NCBI RefSeq assembly: GCF_900094885.1 | Contig: NZ_FMBL01000001.1 | Span: 586,867 to 650,866 of the forward strand | Direction of reading: 5' to 3' | Origin: Bifidobacterium commune | GTDB lineage: Bacteria; Actinomycetota; Actinomycetes; Actinomycetales; Bifidobacteriaceae | Length of the DNA stretch: 64,000 nucleotides | Shown: piece after piece, positions 19,657-29,521 of the stretch | Numbering within the stretch: position 1 is the first letter of the stretch | How the letters are laid out: each line of letters begins with the position of its first letter | The notes under the pieces: model-generated | What the model was told of the DNA's origin: nothing | The model's input: only the letters and a program-made list of their open reading frames with translations | The model's database searches: none | Program-made: the position numbers and the translations under genes

Positions 19657-20640
19657 CTATTTGCGCATATGACGATGCAGTTCACGCGCTGACAACGTTA
19701 CGCTCAGGCCGTGCCCACGAAGTCGTTGAGCCAAATTGCGGCTGATAGCGACCGAACGGTGCTGTCCACCGGTGCAACCGACAGCAATGGACACATAATG
19801 CTTGTCTTCCTGCGCGTAACCCTTAATTGCGACCATAATCGCCTTCTCATACGCGTCAAGAAACTCTTGGGCCCGTTCATTGGAGAGGACATAATCGCTG
19901 ACAGATTTATCTTCGCCCGTAAGTTCACGAAGGCTGGGAACCCAATACGGATTGGGTAGAAAACGCACGTCTGCTACAAAATCCGCATCGAGAGGAATTC
20001 CGTATTTGAAACCAAAACTGAAGATGTGGACCGAAACCGTTTTCGCACCAGTTCCTATAAGGGCTTCATAGAGTTGCGTAGACAGCTCATGGATGCTCAG
20101 GTTCGACGTGTCGATGACGGTGTCTGCATGATCTTTTAGATGTGAAAGGAGGTCACGTTCCTCATGTATGCCGTCGATGAGTCGATTGCCATGCTGAAGA
20201 GGATGCGGCCGGCGCACTGATTCATAGCGCTGAACAAGAATCTGATCATTGGCATCGAGAAAAAGGACTCGAGTGCGGACACCGAGATCATCCAAATGAC
20301 TGAGCACTGCCGAAAGATCGTCGAAATAGCTGCGAGAACGTACATCAATAACGGCTGCCAGACGATGGACCTTCGAACCGGAAGATGTCATCATGTCAAC
20401 CAGAGGAATCAAAAGTTTGGGAGGCAAGTTGTCGATCACATACCAGCCCATATCCTCAACGCAATCAGCAGCATGTGAACGACCGGCACCACTCATGCCG
20501 GTGATCAACAAAACTTCAAATTCATCTGCAGGCTTCGGCACGCCTTCAAAGGACGCCGCTGCATGACCTGCATTTGCCGCCGATCCCGTGCCTTCAACCT
20601 CTACACCAGCGTCATGTTGTCCCTGCATCTCTGAACTCAC
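19657..20640 (-). CDS. rapZ: RNase adapter RapZ / YvcJ-type nucleotide-binding protein
   Basis: P-loop NTPase of 327 residues. Seen: N-terminal GMSGAGRSHA, the family's Arg-containing Walker A, VIDVRSRSYF, and the C-terminal GCTGGQHRSVAI metabolite-binding region. In E. coli RapZ guides RNase E to a small RNA; the actinobacterial role is unsettled. A long Ala/Gly-rich N-terminal extension of about 40 residues precedes the P-loop. The GTG start overlaps the aroE stop by four bases (GTGA), so translation is probably coupled. Confidence 0.92.
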   Translation of the reverse strand: MSSEMQGQHDAGVEVEGTGSAANAGHAAASFEGVPKPADEFEVLLITGMSGAGRSHAADCVEDMGWYVIDNLPPKLLIPLVDMMTSSGSKVHRLAAVIDVRSRSYFDDLSAVLSHLDDLGVRTRVLFLDANDQILVQRYESVRRPHPLQHGNRLIDGIHEERDLLSHLKDHADTVIDTSNLSIHELSTQLYEALIGTGAKTVSVHIFSFGFKYGIPLDADFVADVRFLPNPYWVPSLRELTGEDKSVSDYVLSNERAQEFLDAYEKAIMVAIKGYAQEDKHYVSIAVGCTGGQHRSVAISRNLAQRLRGHGLSVTLSARELHRHMRK

Positions 20641-21605
20641 AGTGCCTCCTGTAAGGCGCTTCGCATCGCCTGCTCAAAATCTGTCTTCTTTATTTTAAGC
20701 TCCCCTACCGTCATCAATCGCACCTGAGCTATTGCCTGATAAAGCAGCATCTCCTCACCACCTATGGCGATTCCTGAACCAGCTCGCCAAGCTTGCATCA
20801 GTGTTGTGGGACGAGGATCATAAACCACATCCAACAAGGTTTTTCCTAACAACAACTGACGTGTCTGCGTGGTTAGTTCTGTCAATTGCTCTGCTATGAC
20901 ATCTGCACCATGAGACGGTATTGTGTTGACAACGATATCCGCTTCAAGTAACTCTTCAGCGGCTCGCGCCAACCCCACCTGCCGGTATGTGAGACCGGCC
21001 TGCAATTTAGCTATTTGCTGTAAAGGATCCTTTTCATGGGGCCTGCGGGCACAAACCGTCAGTTGAGTTACTGAACCGGCATCTGGAACGCTGATTTCAG
21101 TGCAGGCCGCCACAGCGGCAAGGGCGGTATTACCATTGCCTAAAATAACTGCTTTCGCACCATTTTCCCGTGAGCAGTCAGCAGGAAGCGCATATTTTTC
21201 CCTTTGCGCGGTTCTGTTGAGCCGATTCGATTGCCAGCAATGATCGAACGCTTGCTCAATACCTTCAACGTCGGTGTTATACAAGGCGATATACGGCTGT
21301 GTCTTCGCCTTATACCAAGAAAGAACTGCGGTATTCGCCACGTTTAACACTTTGGACCAATAATCTGATGGCATACCGTATGGTTGGATGCTACGTTTTA
21401 ACGGCATGGTAATGCTGAGACCGGCCCAAGAAGGGTCAAGACCTGAAAGGAACGCGTCAAGACCCCCCTCGTCGACCTCCGCACGTGTATACTCCCAATC
21501 ATCCAAACCGAGAGTGCCGTATGCCGCATTATGCAGAACTGGGGAGAGGGAATGGGCAATAGGCTTGCCCAAAACCGCGCAATGATGTTTTATAATGTTA
21601 GGCAT
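20637..21605 (-). CDS. aroE: Shikimate dehydrogenase
   Basis: NADP-linked enzyme of the aromatic amino acid pathway, 322 residues. Seen: substrate-binding HSLSPVLHNAAY, the catalytic Lys in MPLKRSI, nucleotide-binding ILGNGNTALAAVAA and the family's NTIPSHGAD. Small charged insertions make it slightly longer than usual (about 270-300). Strong GGGAGGA site before the ATG. It starts 33 bases after uvrC, and rapZ overlaps its end. Confidence 0.93.
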   Translation of the reverse strand: MPNIIKHHCAVLGKPIAHSLSPVLHNAAYGTLGLDDWEYTRAEVDEGGLDAFLSGLDPSWAGLSITMPLKRSIQPYGMPSDYWSKVLNVANTAVLSWYKAKTQPYIALYNTDVEGIEQAFDHCWQSNRLNRTAQREKYALPADCSRENGAKAVILGNGNTALAAVAACTEISVPDAGSVTQLTVCARRPHEKDPLQQIAKLQAGLTYRQVGLARAAEELLEADIVVNTIPSHGADVIAEQLTELTTQTRQLLLGKTLLDVVYDPRPTTLMQAWRAGSGIAIGGEEMLLYQAIAQVRLMTVGELKIKKTDFEQAMRSALQEAL

Positions 21606-21638
21606 AAATAATCGTCCTCCCGTACTTCGCGCATCATA

Positions 21639-24359
21639 TCAACCGTGCTGTTGCCGGACACGACTTGTCGTATTTTCTGAAGGTCGTTCCGATTCTTCGT
21701 CATTGATATGAAGCGCGCGATACACGGCCTGAGCCTTGGCCGAGCCAATTCCTTTGACACTCTCAAGCTCATCAACAGTGGCGTTGCGTATTCCTTTCAC
21801 CGACCCGAAGGCATTCAATAATTTTTTCTGATAGCTTGCCCCGATACCGGGAATATCGTCAAGTGCGGAGCGAAGTGCTCCTTTGCGCCTCGAAGAACGG
21901 TGATAGGTAATCGCGAAACGATGTGATTCGTCACGCACCCGTTGCAACAGATACATACCTTCCGATTGGCGTTTGAGAATGAGCGGATAATCTTCCCCTG
22001 GTATCCAAATCTCCTCGAGCCTTTTCGCAAGACCACATACCGCGACGTCGCTGACACCGCAGTCATGTAATGCCTTGGCGGCGATTTCAACTTGCTGTTT
22101 GCCTCCATCGACAACGATGAGATTCGGTTTATAGGCAAAATGACGTGGATGTACATCCTGCTGAACCACGGCATCACTGCTGGTCAATGCATCGGGCGCG
22201 GAAGCGGGTTGTTTATCATTCAAGTCTTTTTGAAGATTATCGCTGGACTGTTCGGCCGATGCCAACTCAGACTTTGCCTCTTCTAAGAACGACACGGCAT
22301 CATCGGCGCCACACTTGCCTGTCAGTTGCCCATCATTGACCTGTTCAACCGCCACCCGAGAGGTCACTATTGCTTGTTCGTCAGCACTGATGCCATCTGT
22401 GCCGCCTTGGCTTTGATGTTCACGCGGGCGTTCACACGTCGCTTGTTCGGCCTGTTTAATGCGTTGCTCGTTATCGACGCTTTCGCCGGTGTCGCCCGCG
22501 ATATTGCCGTGTCGAAATCTGCGGGTAAGCGTTTCGTACAAGGCACTCAGATCGTCAATCGCACCTTTACCATCGTCGCCGCGAATCGCAAAACGTCTGT
22601 ATTCGGACTTCTTGGCCGTGGCATCCTCAAACACTACCATCGATGCAACCTGATAGATACCCCCGATGGTATTCGAGATATCGTAGCCCTCAATACGCAA
22701 CGGGGCATCATCCAATCCCAACGCTTTAGCCACGTCGTTCATGGCTTGTGTACGGGCACCGATATCACTGATACGACTCATCTTGCTCCGCTGCAATGCC
22801 TGCTTCGCATTGCTGTCGGCGCGATCCATCAGTACTTTTTTATCGCCCCTGCTGGGCACGCGAATGGTGACTGACGCACCACGAAGTCCGGCAAGCCATC
22901 CTTCGAGCTCCTCTTGGCGAGCTGGCACAACCGGCACAAGCACTTCACGCGGAATAGGTGAAATCGGCGCAAGCAAATCGCTACGACCCGTCTGCATCTG
23001 ACGTTCGTGGCGCGTGTGGGTTGCCTGTGCCCTGGATGCGCTGTCGGTCGCAGTGAGATTTTGGGTCGCCCCCAACGCATCTCGACTTTTGACGATATTG
23101 ACGCCTTTTGCTGCAGATGCAACGGTATGGACGAAGACCCCGTCTCCCTTTGGACCGTCATGCTCTTTGGATCCCTCTACACCTTCAGACTGTTTTTGCA
23201 TCTCAGTGTCAGCTGCAGTTTCAAACTGATCTTGGGCTTTATCGACAGTTTGACCTCGGCTCGCGAAATCGTCATACGCGAAATTACCGTTGCGCTCCAA
23301 CAATTTCTCGCCATTGCTGGGCAAATTGAGCGGGGTGCGCACTTGGTTCTCCGCCTCTCCCAACAAGTCGGAGTACACCTGCGTAATCAAATCGGCTATC
23401 AGATCGGGATCGTCGATGTCTTCGACTCGCTTAACACTCCAGTTGCGTTCGCCTCGGATTGAACCGGAACGAACGAAGAAGGCATGCACAGAAGCTTCCA
23501 GTTCGTCCGATTCCATACCGAAAACATCGACGTCTACATCCTGATCCAAAACGACGGCATTCTGCTCCGATACGGTTTTGAGCATGGAAATCTGGTCGCG
23601 AAGCCGTGCAGCTTTCTCGAATTCCATATCATCGCTGGCTTGCTTCATCTCCTGTGTCAGCCCAGCTATGAACGACGATCCATATCTACCGGTTAGAACA
23701 CCAACAAGCCGCTCACACATACGACGGTGTTCTTTTTCATTGATACGACTGACACAGGGCGCCGAACATTTACCAATAGATGCAAGAAGACATGGCCTAT
23801 CGGTCATTCTGGCACGATTGAACACGCTTTTGGTACAGGTTCGCACAGGAAATGCCTTCAACAGCTTGTCGAGACTCTGCCGAAGTTCCCATGCCTTTGC
23901 GTATGGCCCGAAATAACGGGTGTTTCGACTTTTGCGATTTCGGGTAATCCATACACGCGGATATTGTTCACCGAACGATGCCGCCAAATACGGGTATGTT
24001 TTATCATCGCGAAATACAACGTTAAACCTTGGGTCGAATTCCTTAATCCACGTGTATTCGAGCGTTAACGCTTCGAGCTCGGTACCGACCACCGTCCACT
24101 CAAGGCTACGCGCGGTGAGCACCATATTCTGAGTCCTGGGATGCAGTTCCTTCAGCGGTTGGAAATAAGAGGTAAGGCGATTGCGCAGATTCTTGGCTTT
24201 GCCGACGTAAATGACTCGTCCATTGCCATCACGCCACTTATAGACACCAGGATCCGTCGGTATGTCGCCGGTGGCAGGACGAAACAGATCACGGGTATCC
24301 CCCAGCTGACCTGTTGTCTTGCGCCAACCCGCTGCGTCACCGTTCTTCCAAGCATCCAT
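21639..24359 (-). CDS. uvrC: Excinuclease ABC subunit C, with two long insertions
   Basis: Nucleotide-excision repair endonuclease that makes both incisions around a UvrB-marked lesion. Order: GIY-YIG nuclease (GVYKWRDGNGRVIYVGKAKNL with Glu in LEALTLEYTW), Cys-rich stretch, UVR domain (MEFEKAARLRDQI), RNase H-like nuclease (GYDISNTIGG, VVDGGKQQ, RDESHRFAI) and C-terminal helix-hairpin-helix repeats. At 906 residues it is 200-300 longer than usual, because of low-complexity insertions at about residues 336-466 and 621-736. I chose the ATG at 24359 behind AAAGGTGG; a GTG at 24377 is an alternative. All catalytic residues I can check are present. Confidence 0.93.
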   Translation of the reverse strand: MDAWKNGDAAGWRKTTGQLGDTRDLFRPATGDIPTDPGVYKWRDGNGRVIYVGKAKNLRNRLTSYFQPLKELHPRTQNMVLTARSLEWTVVGTELEALTLEYTWIKEFDPRFNVVFRDDKTYPYLAASFGEQYPRVWITRNRKSRNTRYFGPYAKAWELRQSLDKLLKAFPVRTCTKSVFNRARMTDRPCLLASIGKCSAPCVSRINEKEHRRMCERLVGVLTGRYGSSFIAGLTQEMKQASDDMEFEKAARLRDQISMLKTVSEQNAVVLDQDVDVDVFGMESDELEASVHAFFVRSGSIRGERNWSVKRVEDIDDPDLIADLITQVYSDLLGEAENQVRTPLNLPSNGEKLLERNGNFAYDDFASRGQTVDKAQDQFETAADTEMQKQSEGVEGSKEHDGPKGDGVFVHTVASAAKGVNIVKSRDALGATQNLTATDSASRAQATHTRHERQMQTGRSDLLAPISPIPREVLVPVVPARQEELEGWLAGLRGASVTIRVPSRGDKKVLMDRADSNAKQALQRSKMSRISDIGARTQAMNDVAKALGLDDAPLRIEGYDISNTIGGIYQVASMVVFEDATAKKSEYRRFAIRGDDGKGAIDDLSALYETLTRRFRHGNIAGDTGESVDNEQRIKQAEQATCERPREHQSQGGTDGISADEQAIVTSRVAVEQVNDGQLTGKCGADDAVSFLEEAKSELASAEQSSDNLQKDLNDKQPASAPDALTSSDAVVQQDVHPRHFAYKPNLIVVDGGKQQVEIAAKALHDCGVSDVAVCGLAKRLEEIWIPGEDYPLILKRQSEGMYLLQRVRDESHRFAITYHRSSRRKGALRSALDDIPGIGASYQKKLLNAFGSVKGIRNATVDELESVKGIGSAKAQAVYRALHINDEESERPSENTTSRVRQQHG

Positions 24360-24504
24360 CGTTACCGCGCTACCCACCTTTCATGTTTTGCTGCCGGTTA
24401 CCGCCGTGTCCGATATACACCGAGACAGAATTTACAAAGAACCGCGAAATCTGCCCATAAACGAAGCGTCGTAATATTTCAACACATAAAGCGCAATAAC
24501 GAAA

Positions 24505-27500
24505 TCATTTGAGCATAGATGCCAGGTATCGGCCGGTCCAGCTTTGTTCGCACTTGGCCACATGCTCAGGTGTTCCCTCCGCGACAACCGTACCGCCACC
24601 GTCTCCGCCTTCAGGCCCAAGGTCAATGATCCAGTCAGCAGACTTAACGACGTCAAGATTATGTTCGATGACAATAACAGTGTTGCCTTTGTCTACCAAT
24701 CCCTGTAGCACAAGCAACAACTTTCGTACATCTTCAAAATGCAGTCCAGTAGTGGGCTCATCAAGAATGTAGACGGTACGTCCCGTGGAACGTCGCTGCA
24801 GTTCGGTGGCGAGCTTGACACGCTGTGATTCACCTCCGGAAAGAGTGGTTGCCGGTTGCCCCAGGCGAATGTACCCAAGCCCTACATCAACCAACGTATC
24901 GAGATAACGCGAGATGCCTGTATATGCCTTGAAGAAATTGGCTGCTTCCGAAATGGGCATATCAAGCACATCGGCTACCGATTTGCCGTTATATTTTACT
25001 TCCAGCGTCTCGCGGTTGTAACGCTGACCCTGGCATTCCTCACATTGCACGTACACATCAGGAAGGAAGTTCATCTCGATTTTGATGGTCCCGTCACCGT
25101 GGCAGGCTTCACAGCGGCCGCCCTTGACATTGAATGAAAAGCGCCCAGGTCCATAACCACGAACCTGTGCTTCTGGCGTCTTGGCGAATAGCTGACGAAT
25201 CTTGTCCCAAACGCCTGTGTATGTGGCAGGGTTACTGCGAGGAGTACGACCAATGGGGTTCTGGTCGACATGGATAACCTTATCGCATTGTTCGATGCCT
25301 TCGACCCGAGTATGCTTACCCGGTACGATTCGAGCCCCGTTGAGTTTGTCCGCTAGCGACGGATAGAGAATCGAATTGATCAATGTCGATTTACCTGACC
25401 CCGAAACGCCCGTGATGCAGGTCATAACGCCCAACGGGATTGAAACATCGATATTCTTGAGATTGTTTTCTCGGGCTCCGACGATCTTGAGCTGTTGTTT
25501 CTTATCGGTTTTACGTCGTTTGCCGGGCACTTCGATCTGCCGACGCCCGGCGATGTAATCGCCGGTAATCGAACGAGGTGCCTCGATGACATGAGCTGCG
25601 GGTCCCGAATAGACCACCTCGCCGCCCCGTTCTCCGGCACCAGGACCGATATCCACCAACCAGTCGGCCTTTTCGATGGTCTCTTGATCATGTTCGACCA
25701 CAATCAACGTATTGCCCAAGTCTCGCAAGTGGTGAAGCGTCTTAATGAGACGGTCATTGTCGCGCTGATGCAAACCAATGGAAGGTTCATCCAGCACATA
25801 CATCACACCGACAAGTCCGCTGCCTATCTGCGTGGCCAAGCGGATACGCTGGGCCTCTCCGCCAGAAAGCGTCTTCGCGGCACGCGACAGCGTCAGATAA
25901 TTCAAACCGACATCGTTCATGAACCCAAGGCGCGCACGAATCTCCTTCAAGACCTCGCCCGCAATCAATGCAGCAGAACCTTCGAGATTCAAAGAACGGA
26001 CCCATGCAAGACTCCGATCGACAGGCATATCACAGACATCGGCAATGGACTTGCCGTCAATGGTGACAGCAAGTACTTCCGGACGCAGACGCCGTCCCTG
26101 ACACGTCTGGCATGGGACTTCACGCATATAGGACTCATAATACAGCTTCATCTGGTCGGAATCGGTCTCATCATGACGACGCATAAGCGTACGAACGACA
26201 CCCTCGAAACCAGTGCTGTATTCGCGCAACCTACCCCAACGGTTGCGATACGATACCTTGACCTTAAAATCATGGCCGTACATGATGGCCTTCTGGACAC
26301 CCTTCGGCAAATCCTTCCAGGGGGTATCAAGACTGAAGTTCATTTCCTCGGCTAGACCCTCAAGCACATGATGATAGTATTCACCGGTGCCTTTGGTCAT
26401 GCCCCAAGGTTCGATTGCATTGTCATTGAGTGATTTGTCCGAATCTGGAATAACAAGCTCTGGGTCAATTTCCAGCTTATATCCGATACCGTCACAATCG
26501 GGGCATGCACCGTACGGTGCATTGAAAGAAAACGTTCGCGGCTCGATTTCATCCAGTTGAAGCTGATGTCCGTTCGGGCAGGAACGCTTCTCACTGAACG
26601 GCTCACGCCTGTTTGGATCTTTCTCGTCCAAATCAACATAATCGATAACCACAATGCCTTTTGCAAGCTTCAAAGCCGTTTCGATGGAATCGGTGAGACG
26701 TTGGCGAATGCCGTCTTTGATAACCAGTCGGTCGACCACTACCTCAATGGTGTGCTTCTTCTGTTTAGTCAGTTTGATGTCATCGGACAGTTGGGACACT
26801 TTACCGTCGATCAACGCTCGAGAATAGCCGTCGCCACGCAAGAGTTCCAGCAAATCCTCAAACTCACCTTTGCGGCCCCTGACAACGGGTGCAAGGATTT
26901 GGAAACGGGTTTTATCCGGCTTTTTCATCAGCATATCGACCATTTGCTGAGGGGTCTGCGCACTGACGACTTCACCACATACCGGGCAGTGTGGCACACC
27001 GGTACGAGAAAACAGCAAACGCAGATAATCGTAGATCTCGGTAATCGTACCGACGGTCGAACGCGGATTGCGATTTGTGGTTTTCTGATCGATGGAAACA
27101 GCTGGGCTCAGCCCCTCGATGAAATCGACATCTGGCTTGTCCATTTGGCCGAGGAATTGACGAGCGTAAGCACTAAGTGACTCAACATATCGCCTTTGCC
27201 CTTCGGCAAACAGGGTGTCAAACGCAAGCGAAGATTTTCCGGAACCCGAAAGGCCTGTAAATACCACCATTCGATTACGCGGAACCGCGAGATCGACATT
27301 TTTCAGGTTATGCTCACGAGCGCCTTGAATGGTGATTTTTAAGTCACTGGGAATGTGGGAGATGTCAGCAACTAAAGAATTGTTTTTTGCTCGAAGTGGA
27401 GCCTTGGAGATCTGCTGTGACAGGAATGAGTCACCGTCCATAAGCTTTTTCGCCACCACTTCCGCCGGCGACCCATCGGCTTCGCCGGAACTGCGCTTCA

Positions 27501-27516
27501 TTGATGCTGTTGCCAA
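24505..27516 (-). CDS. uvrA: Excinuclease ABC subunit A
   Basis: DNA-damage recognition ATPase of 1003 residues. Two ABC modules: [22 protein letters not shown] with signature [18 protein letters not shown], and [17 protein letters not shown] with [18 protein letters not shown]. Zinc CxxC pairs are visible ([22 protein letters not shown]). The TTG start has GGAGGTAGG upstream. About 35 extra residues precede the first conserved segment. A perfect LexA box lies 60 bases upstream, so it should be SOS-inducible; uvrC follows on the same strand after 145 bases. Confidence 0.97.
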   Translation of the reverse strand: MATASMKRSSGEADGSPAEVVAKKLMDGDSFLSQQISKAPLRAKNNSLVADISHIPSDLKITIQGAREHNLKNVDLAVPRNRMVVFTGLSGSGKSSLAFDTLFAEGQRRYVESLSAYARQFLGQMDKPDVDFIEGLSPAVSIDQKTTNRNPRSTVGTITEIYDYLRLLFSRTGVPHCPVCGEVVSAQTPQQMVDMLMKKPDKTRFQILAPVVRGRKGEFEDLLELLRGDGYSRALIDGKVSQLSDDIKLTKQKKHTIEVVVDRLVIKDGIRQRLTDSIETALKLAKGIVVIDYVDLDEKDPNRREPFSEKRSCPNGHQLQLDEIEPRTFSFNAPYGACPDCDGIGYKLEIDPELVIPDSDKSLNDNAIEPWGMTKGTGEYYHHVLEGLAEEMNFSLDTPWKDLPKGVQKAIMYGHDFKVKVSYRNRWGRLREYSTGFEGVVRTLMRRHDETDSDQMKLYYESYMREVPCQTCQGRRLRPEVLAVTIDGKSIADVCDMPVDRSLAWVRSLNLEGSAALIAGEVLKEIRARLGFMNDVGLNYLTLSRAAKTLSGGEAQRIRLATQIGSGLVGVMYVLDEPSIGLHQRDNDRLIKTLHHLRDLGNTLIVVEHDQETIEKADWLVDIGPGAGERGGEVVYSGPAAHVIEAPRSITGDYIAGRRQIEVPGKRRKTDKKQQLKIVGARENNLKNIDVSIPLGVMTCITGVSGSGKSTLINSILYPSLADKLNGARIVPGKHTRVEGIEQCDKVIHVDQNPIGRTPRSNPATYTGVWDKIRQLFAKTPEAQVRGYGPGRFSFNVKGGRCEACHGDGTIKIEMNFLPDVYVQCEECQGQRYNRETLEVKYNGKSVADVLDMPISEAANFFKAYTGISRYLDTLVDVGLGYIRLGQPATTLSGGESQRVKLATELQRRSTGRTVYILDEPTTGLHFEDVRKLLLVLQGLVDKGNTVIVIEHNLDVVKSADWIIDLGPEGGDGGGTVVAEGTPEHVAKCEQSWTGRYLASMLK

Positions 27517-27576
27517 TGCCTACCTCCGATTGATGGCGACTAATTTAGATTAGATTAACTCATCATACTCGACGTT

Positions 27577-27592
27577 TCGAACATGTGTTCGA
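27577..27592. promoter_or_regulatory. LexA (SOS) box upstream of uvrA
   Basis: TCGAAC-N4-GTTCGA, a perfect 6+6 palindrome matching the Gram-positive/actinobacterial LexA consensus. It lies 61 bases upstream of the uvrA start and about 207 bases upstream of the divergent ABC-F gene. The rest of the spacer holds a small hairpin (AGCATC/GATGCT near 27619) and no gene. Confidence 0.92.
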
Positions 27593-27799
27593 CAATTTCC
27601 GCTTAAACCATAAAAGCGGCAAGCATCATCAAGATGCTGAATCGCCATCCAGCACTTGCCTATGCCAACGCACTCGTTAATTTGCAGGCAGTCATCGTAT
27701 ACAAGTACATTCACAGTCACCTAAAGCAGACGTGTCGCTATGATGGCTTGTTGGTGTATTTGCTGGAATTCGCAACACAAACAGGACGGGTAACAAAGC

Positions 27800-29401
27800 A
27801 TGGCTATTGAGGCGCAGAGACTGGAAATTCAGATCGGAGCGAGGACACTGCTCAATCCTACTGATTTTCATGTGAGCAAAGGCGATAAGATCGGTCTGGT
27901 CGGCCGTAATGGTGCCGGCAAGACGACGCTCACCCGCGTCATCACCGGCGATTTACTGCCCACGGGAGGAAAGGTTCGCATTTCCGGGAAACTCGGATAT
28001 CTGCCTCAAGACACTCACGCGGATGATCCAGAGCAGACCGCTTTGGATCGAATGATGAGCGCCCGCGATATCGCCAGCATCATCAAGCGCATGCGCAACG
28101 CCGAAAAGGACATGACCAACGAGAACCCAAAGATCATGGAAAAGGGCATGGATAAATACGACAAGGCCATGCAGGCCTTCGACAAGGCCGGTGGGTACGC
28201 CGCGCAGGCTGAGGCCATCTCAATGGCGTCAAGCCTCGGGCTCCCCAATGAGGTCATGGAACAACCCATCGGCACGCTTTCCGGAGGGCAGCGCCGTCGT
28301 ATCGAACTGGCACGCATTCTCTACTCGGACGCCGATACGCTGATTCTGGACGAACCCACCAACCACTTGGATGCGGATTCGATCGAATGGCTGCGTGGGT
28401 ATCTCAAACATTTCGAAGGCGGCTTCCTGGTCATTTCCCACTCCACCGAACTTCTCGATGAAGTAGTCAACAAGGTATGGCATCTAGACGCGCAAAGCGG
28501 TCAGATCGACATGTATTCCCTGAGCTGGAAAGCCTATCTCAAGCAACGCGTGCTGGATGAGGAACGACGACGGCGCGAACGAGAAGTGGCAGAGAAAAAA
28601 GCGGCGCGACTGATGAAGCAGGGCATCCGCCTGCACGCGAAGGCGACCAAGGCCGTGGCCGCCCAGAACATGATGAGACGCGCAGAACGACTACTCAGCG
28701 AGACCAGTGAGGCGGAACAGCAGGAAAAGGTGGCCGACATCCGGTTCCCGGAACCTGCGGCATGCGGCAAAACACCGATTATGGCTAAAGGCATTTCCAA
28801 GGCTTTTGGATCGAACATCATTTTCAGCGGCATCAACCTTGCCATTGACAAGGGTTCCCGCGTGGTAATCCTCGGATACAACGGTGCCGGTAAAACCACC
28901 ACATTGCGCATTCTTGCCGGCGAGGAGCAACCGGACACCGGCGAGGTCATTTACGGACACGGGTGCAAGATCGGTTATTTTGCACAGGAGCACGACACGT
29001 TGGAACTTGATGCCACTGTGCTTGAAAACCTGCAACATGTCGCCCCGGATCTCGACGATACCCAGGCCCGCTCGATCCTGGGCAGCTTCCTCTTCTCCGG
29101 TGATGATGCGTTTAAACCAGCCAAGGTGCTTTCCGGCGGCGAACAGACAAGACTTGCGCTCGCCACGTTGGTGACTTCACGCGCGAACGTACTGCTGCTT
29201 GACGAGCCTACAAACAACCTTGACCCTGCATCAAGGGACGAGATTCTTAAAGCCATCGCCAAGTATGAAGGCGCAATTATTCTGGTCACCCACGACGAGG
29301 GTGCCGTCAAAGCCCTGAATCCCGAACGTGTGTTGCTGATGCCCGATGGAGACGAGGATCTGTGGAGCGACACTTATCTCGATCTTGTAGCCGAGGAATA
29401 G
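27800..29401 (+). CDS. ABC-F family ATPase
   Basis: Soluble protein of 533 residues with two ABC ATPase domains and no membrane segments, the ABC-F layout; such proteins act on the ribosome. Walker A motifs are GRNGAGKTT and GYNGAGKTT, signatures LSGGQRRRIELA and LSGGEQTRLALA, Walker B motifs LILDEPTNHLD and LLLDEPTNNLD. The charged linker (EERRRREREVAEKKAARL) fits the P-site tRNA interaction motif. Its context is housekeeping, so it looks more like an EttA-type factor than a drug-resistance protein, but sequence alone does not decide this. Confidence 0.9.
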   Translation: MAIEAQRLEIQIGARTLLNPTDFHVSKGDKIGLVGRNGAGKTTLTRVITGDLLPTGGKVRISGKLGYLPQDTHADDPEQTALDRMMSARDIASIIKRMRNAEKDMTNENPKIMEKGMDKYDKAMQAFDKAGGYAAQAEAISMASSLGLPNEVMEQPIGTLSGGQRRRIELARILYSDADTLILDEPTNHLDADSIEWLRGYLKHFEGGFLVISHSTELLDEVVNKVWHLDAQSGQIDMYSLSWKAYLKQRVLDEERRRREREVAEKKAARLMKQGIRLHAKATKAVAAQNMMRRAERLLSETSEAEQQEKVADIRFPEPAACGKTPIMAKGISKAFGSNIIFSGINLAIDKGSRVVILGYNGAGKTTTLRILAGEEQPDTGEVIYGHGCKIGYFAQEHDTLELDATVLENLQHVAPDLDDTQARSILGSFLFSGDDAFKPAKVLSGGEQTRLALATLVTSRANVLLLDEPTNNLDPASRDEILKAIAKYEGAIILVTHDEGAVKALNPERVLLMPDGDEDLWSDTYLDLVAEE

Positions 29402-29521
29402 TAGTTCAAGTCCGTGCATAACCCCGCAAAACTCGATGCGCTAGGATGGTTGCAAGACAGCGTGGCGATTCCCGAATCGGATATTGCCGGCGTCTGCGAC
29501 GCGAGAGGCGGAAGGTACGCA

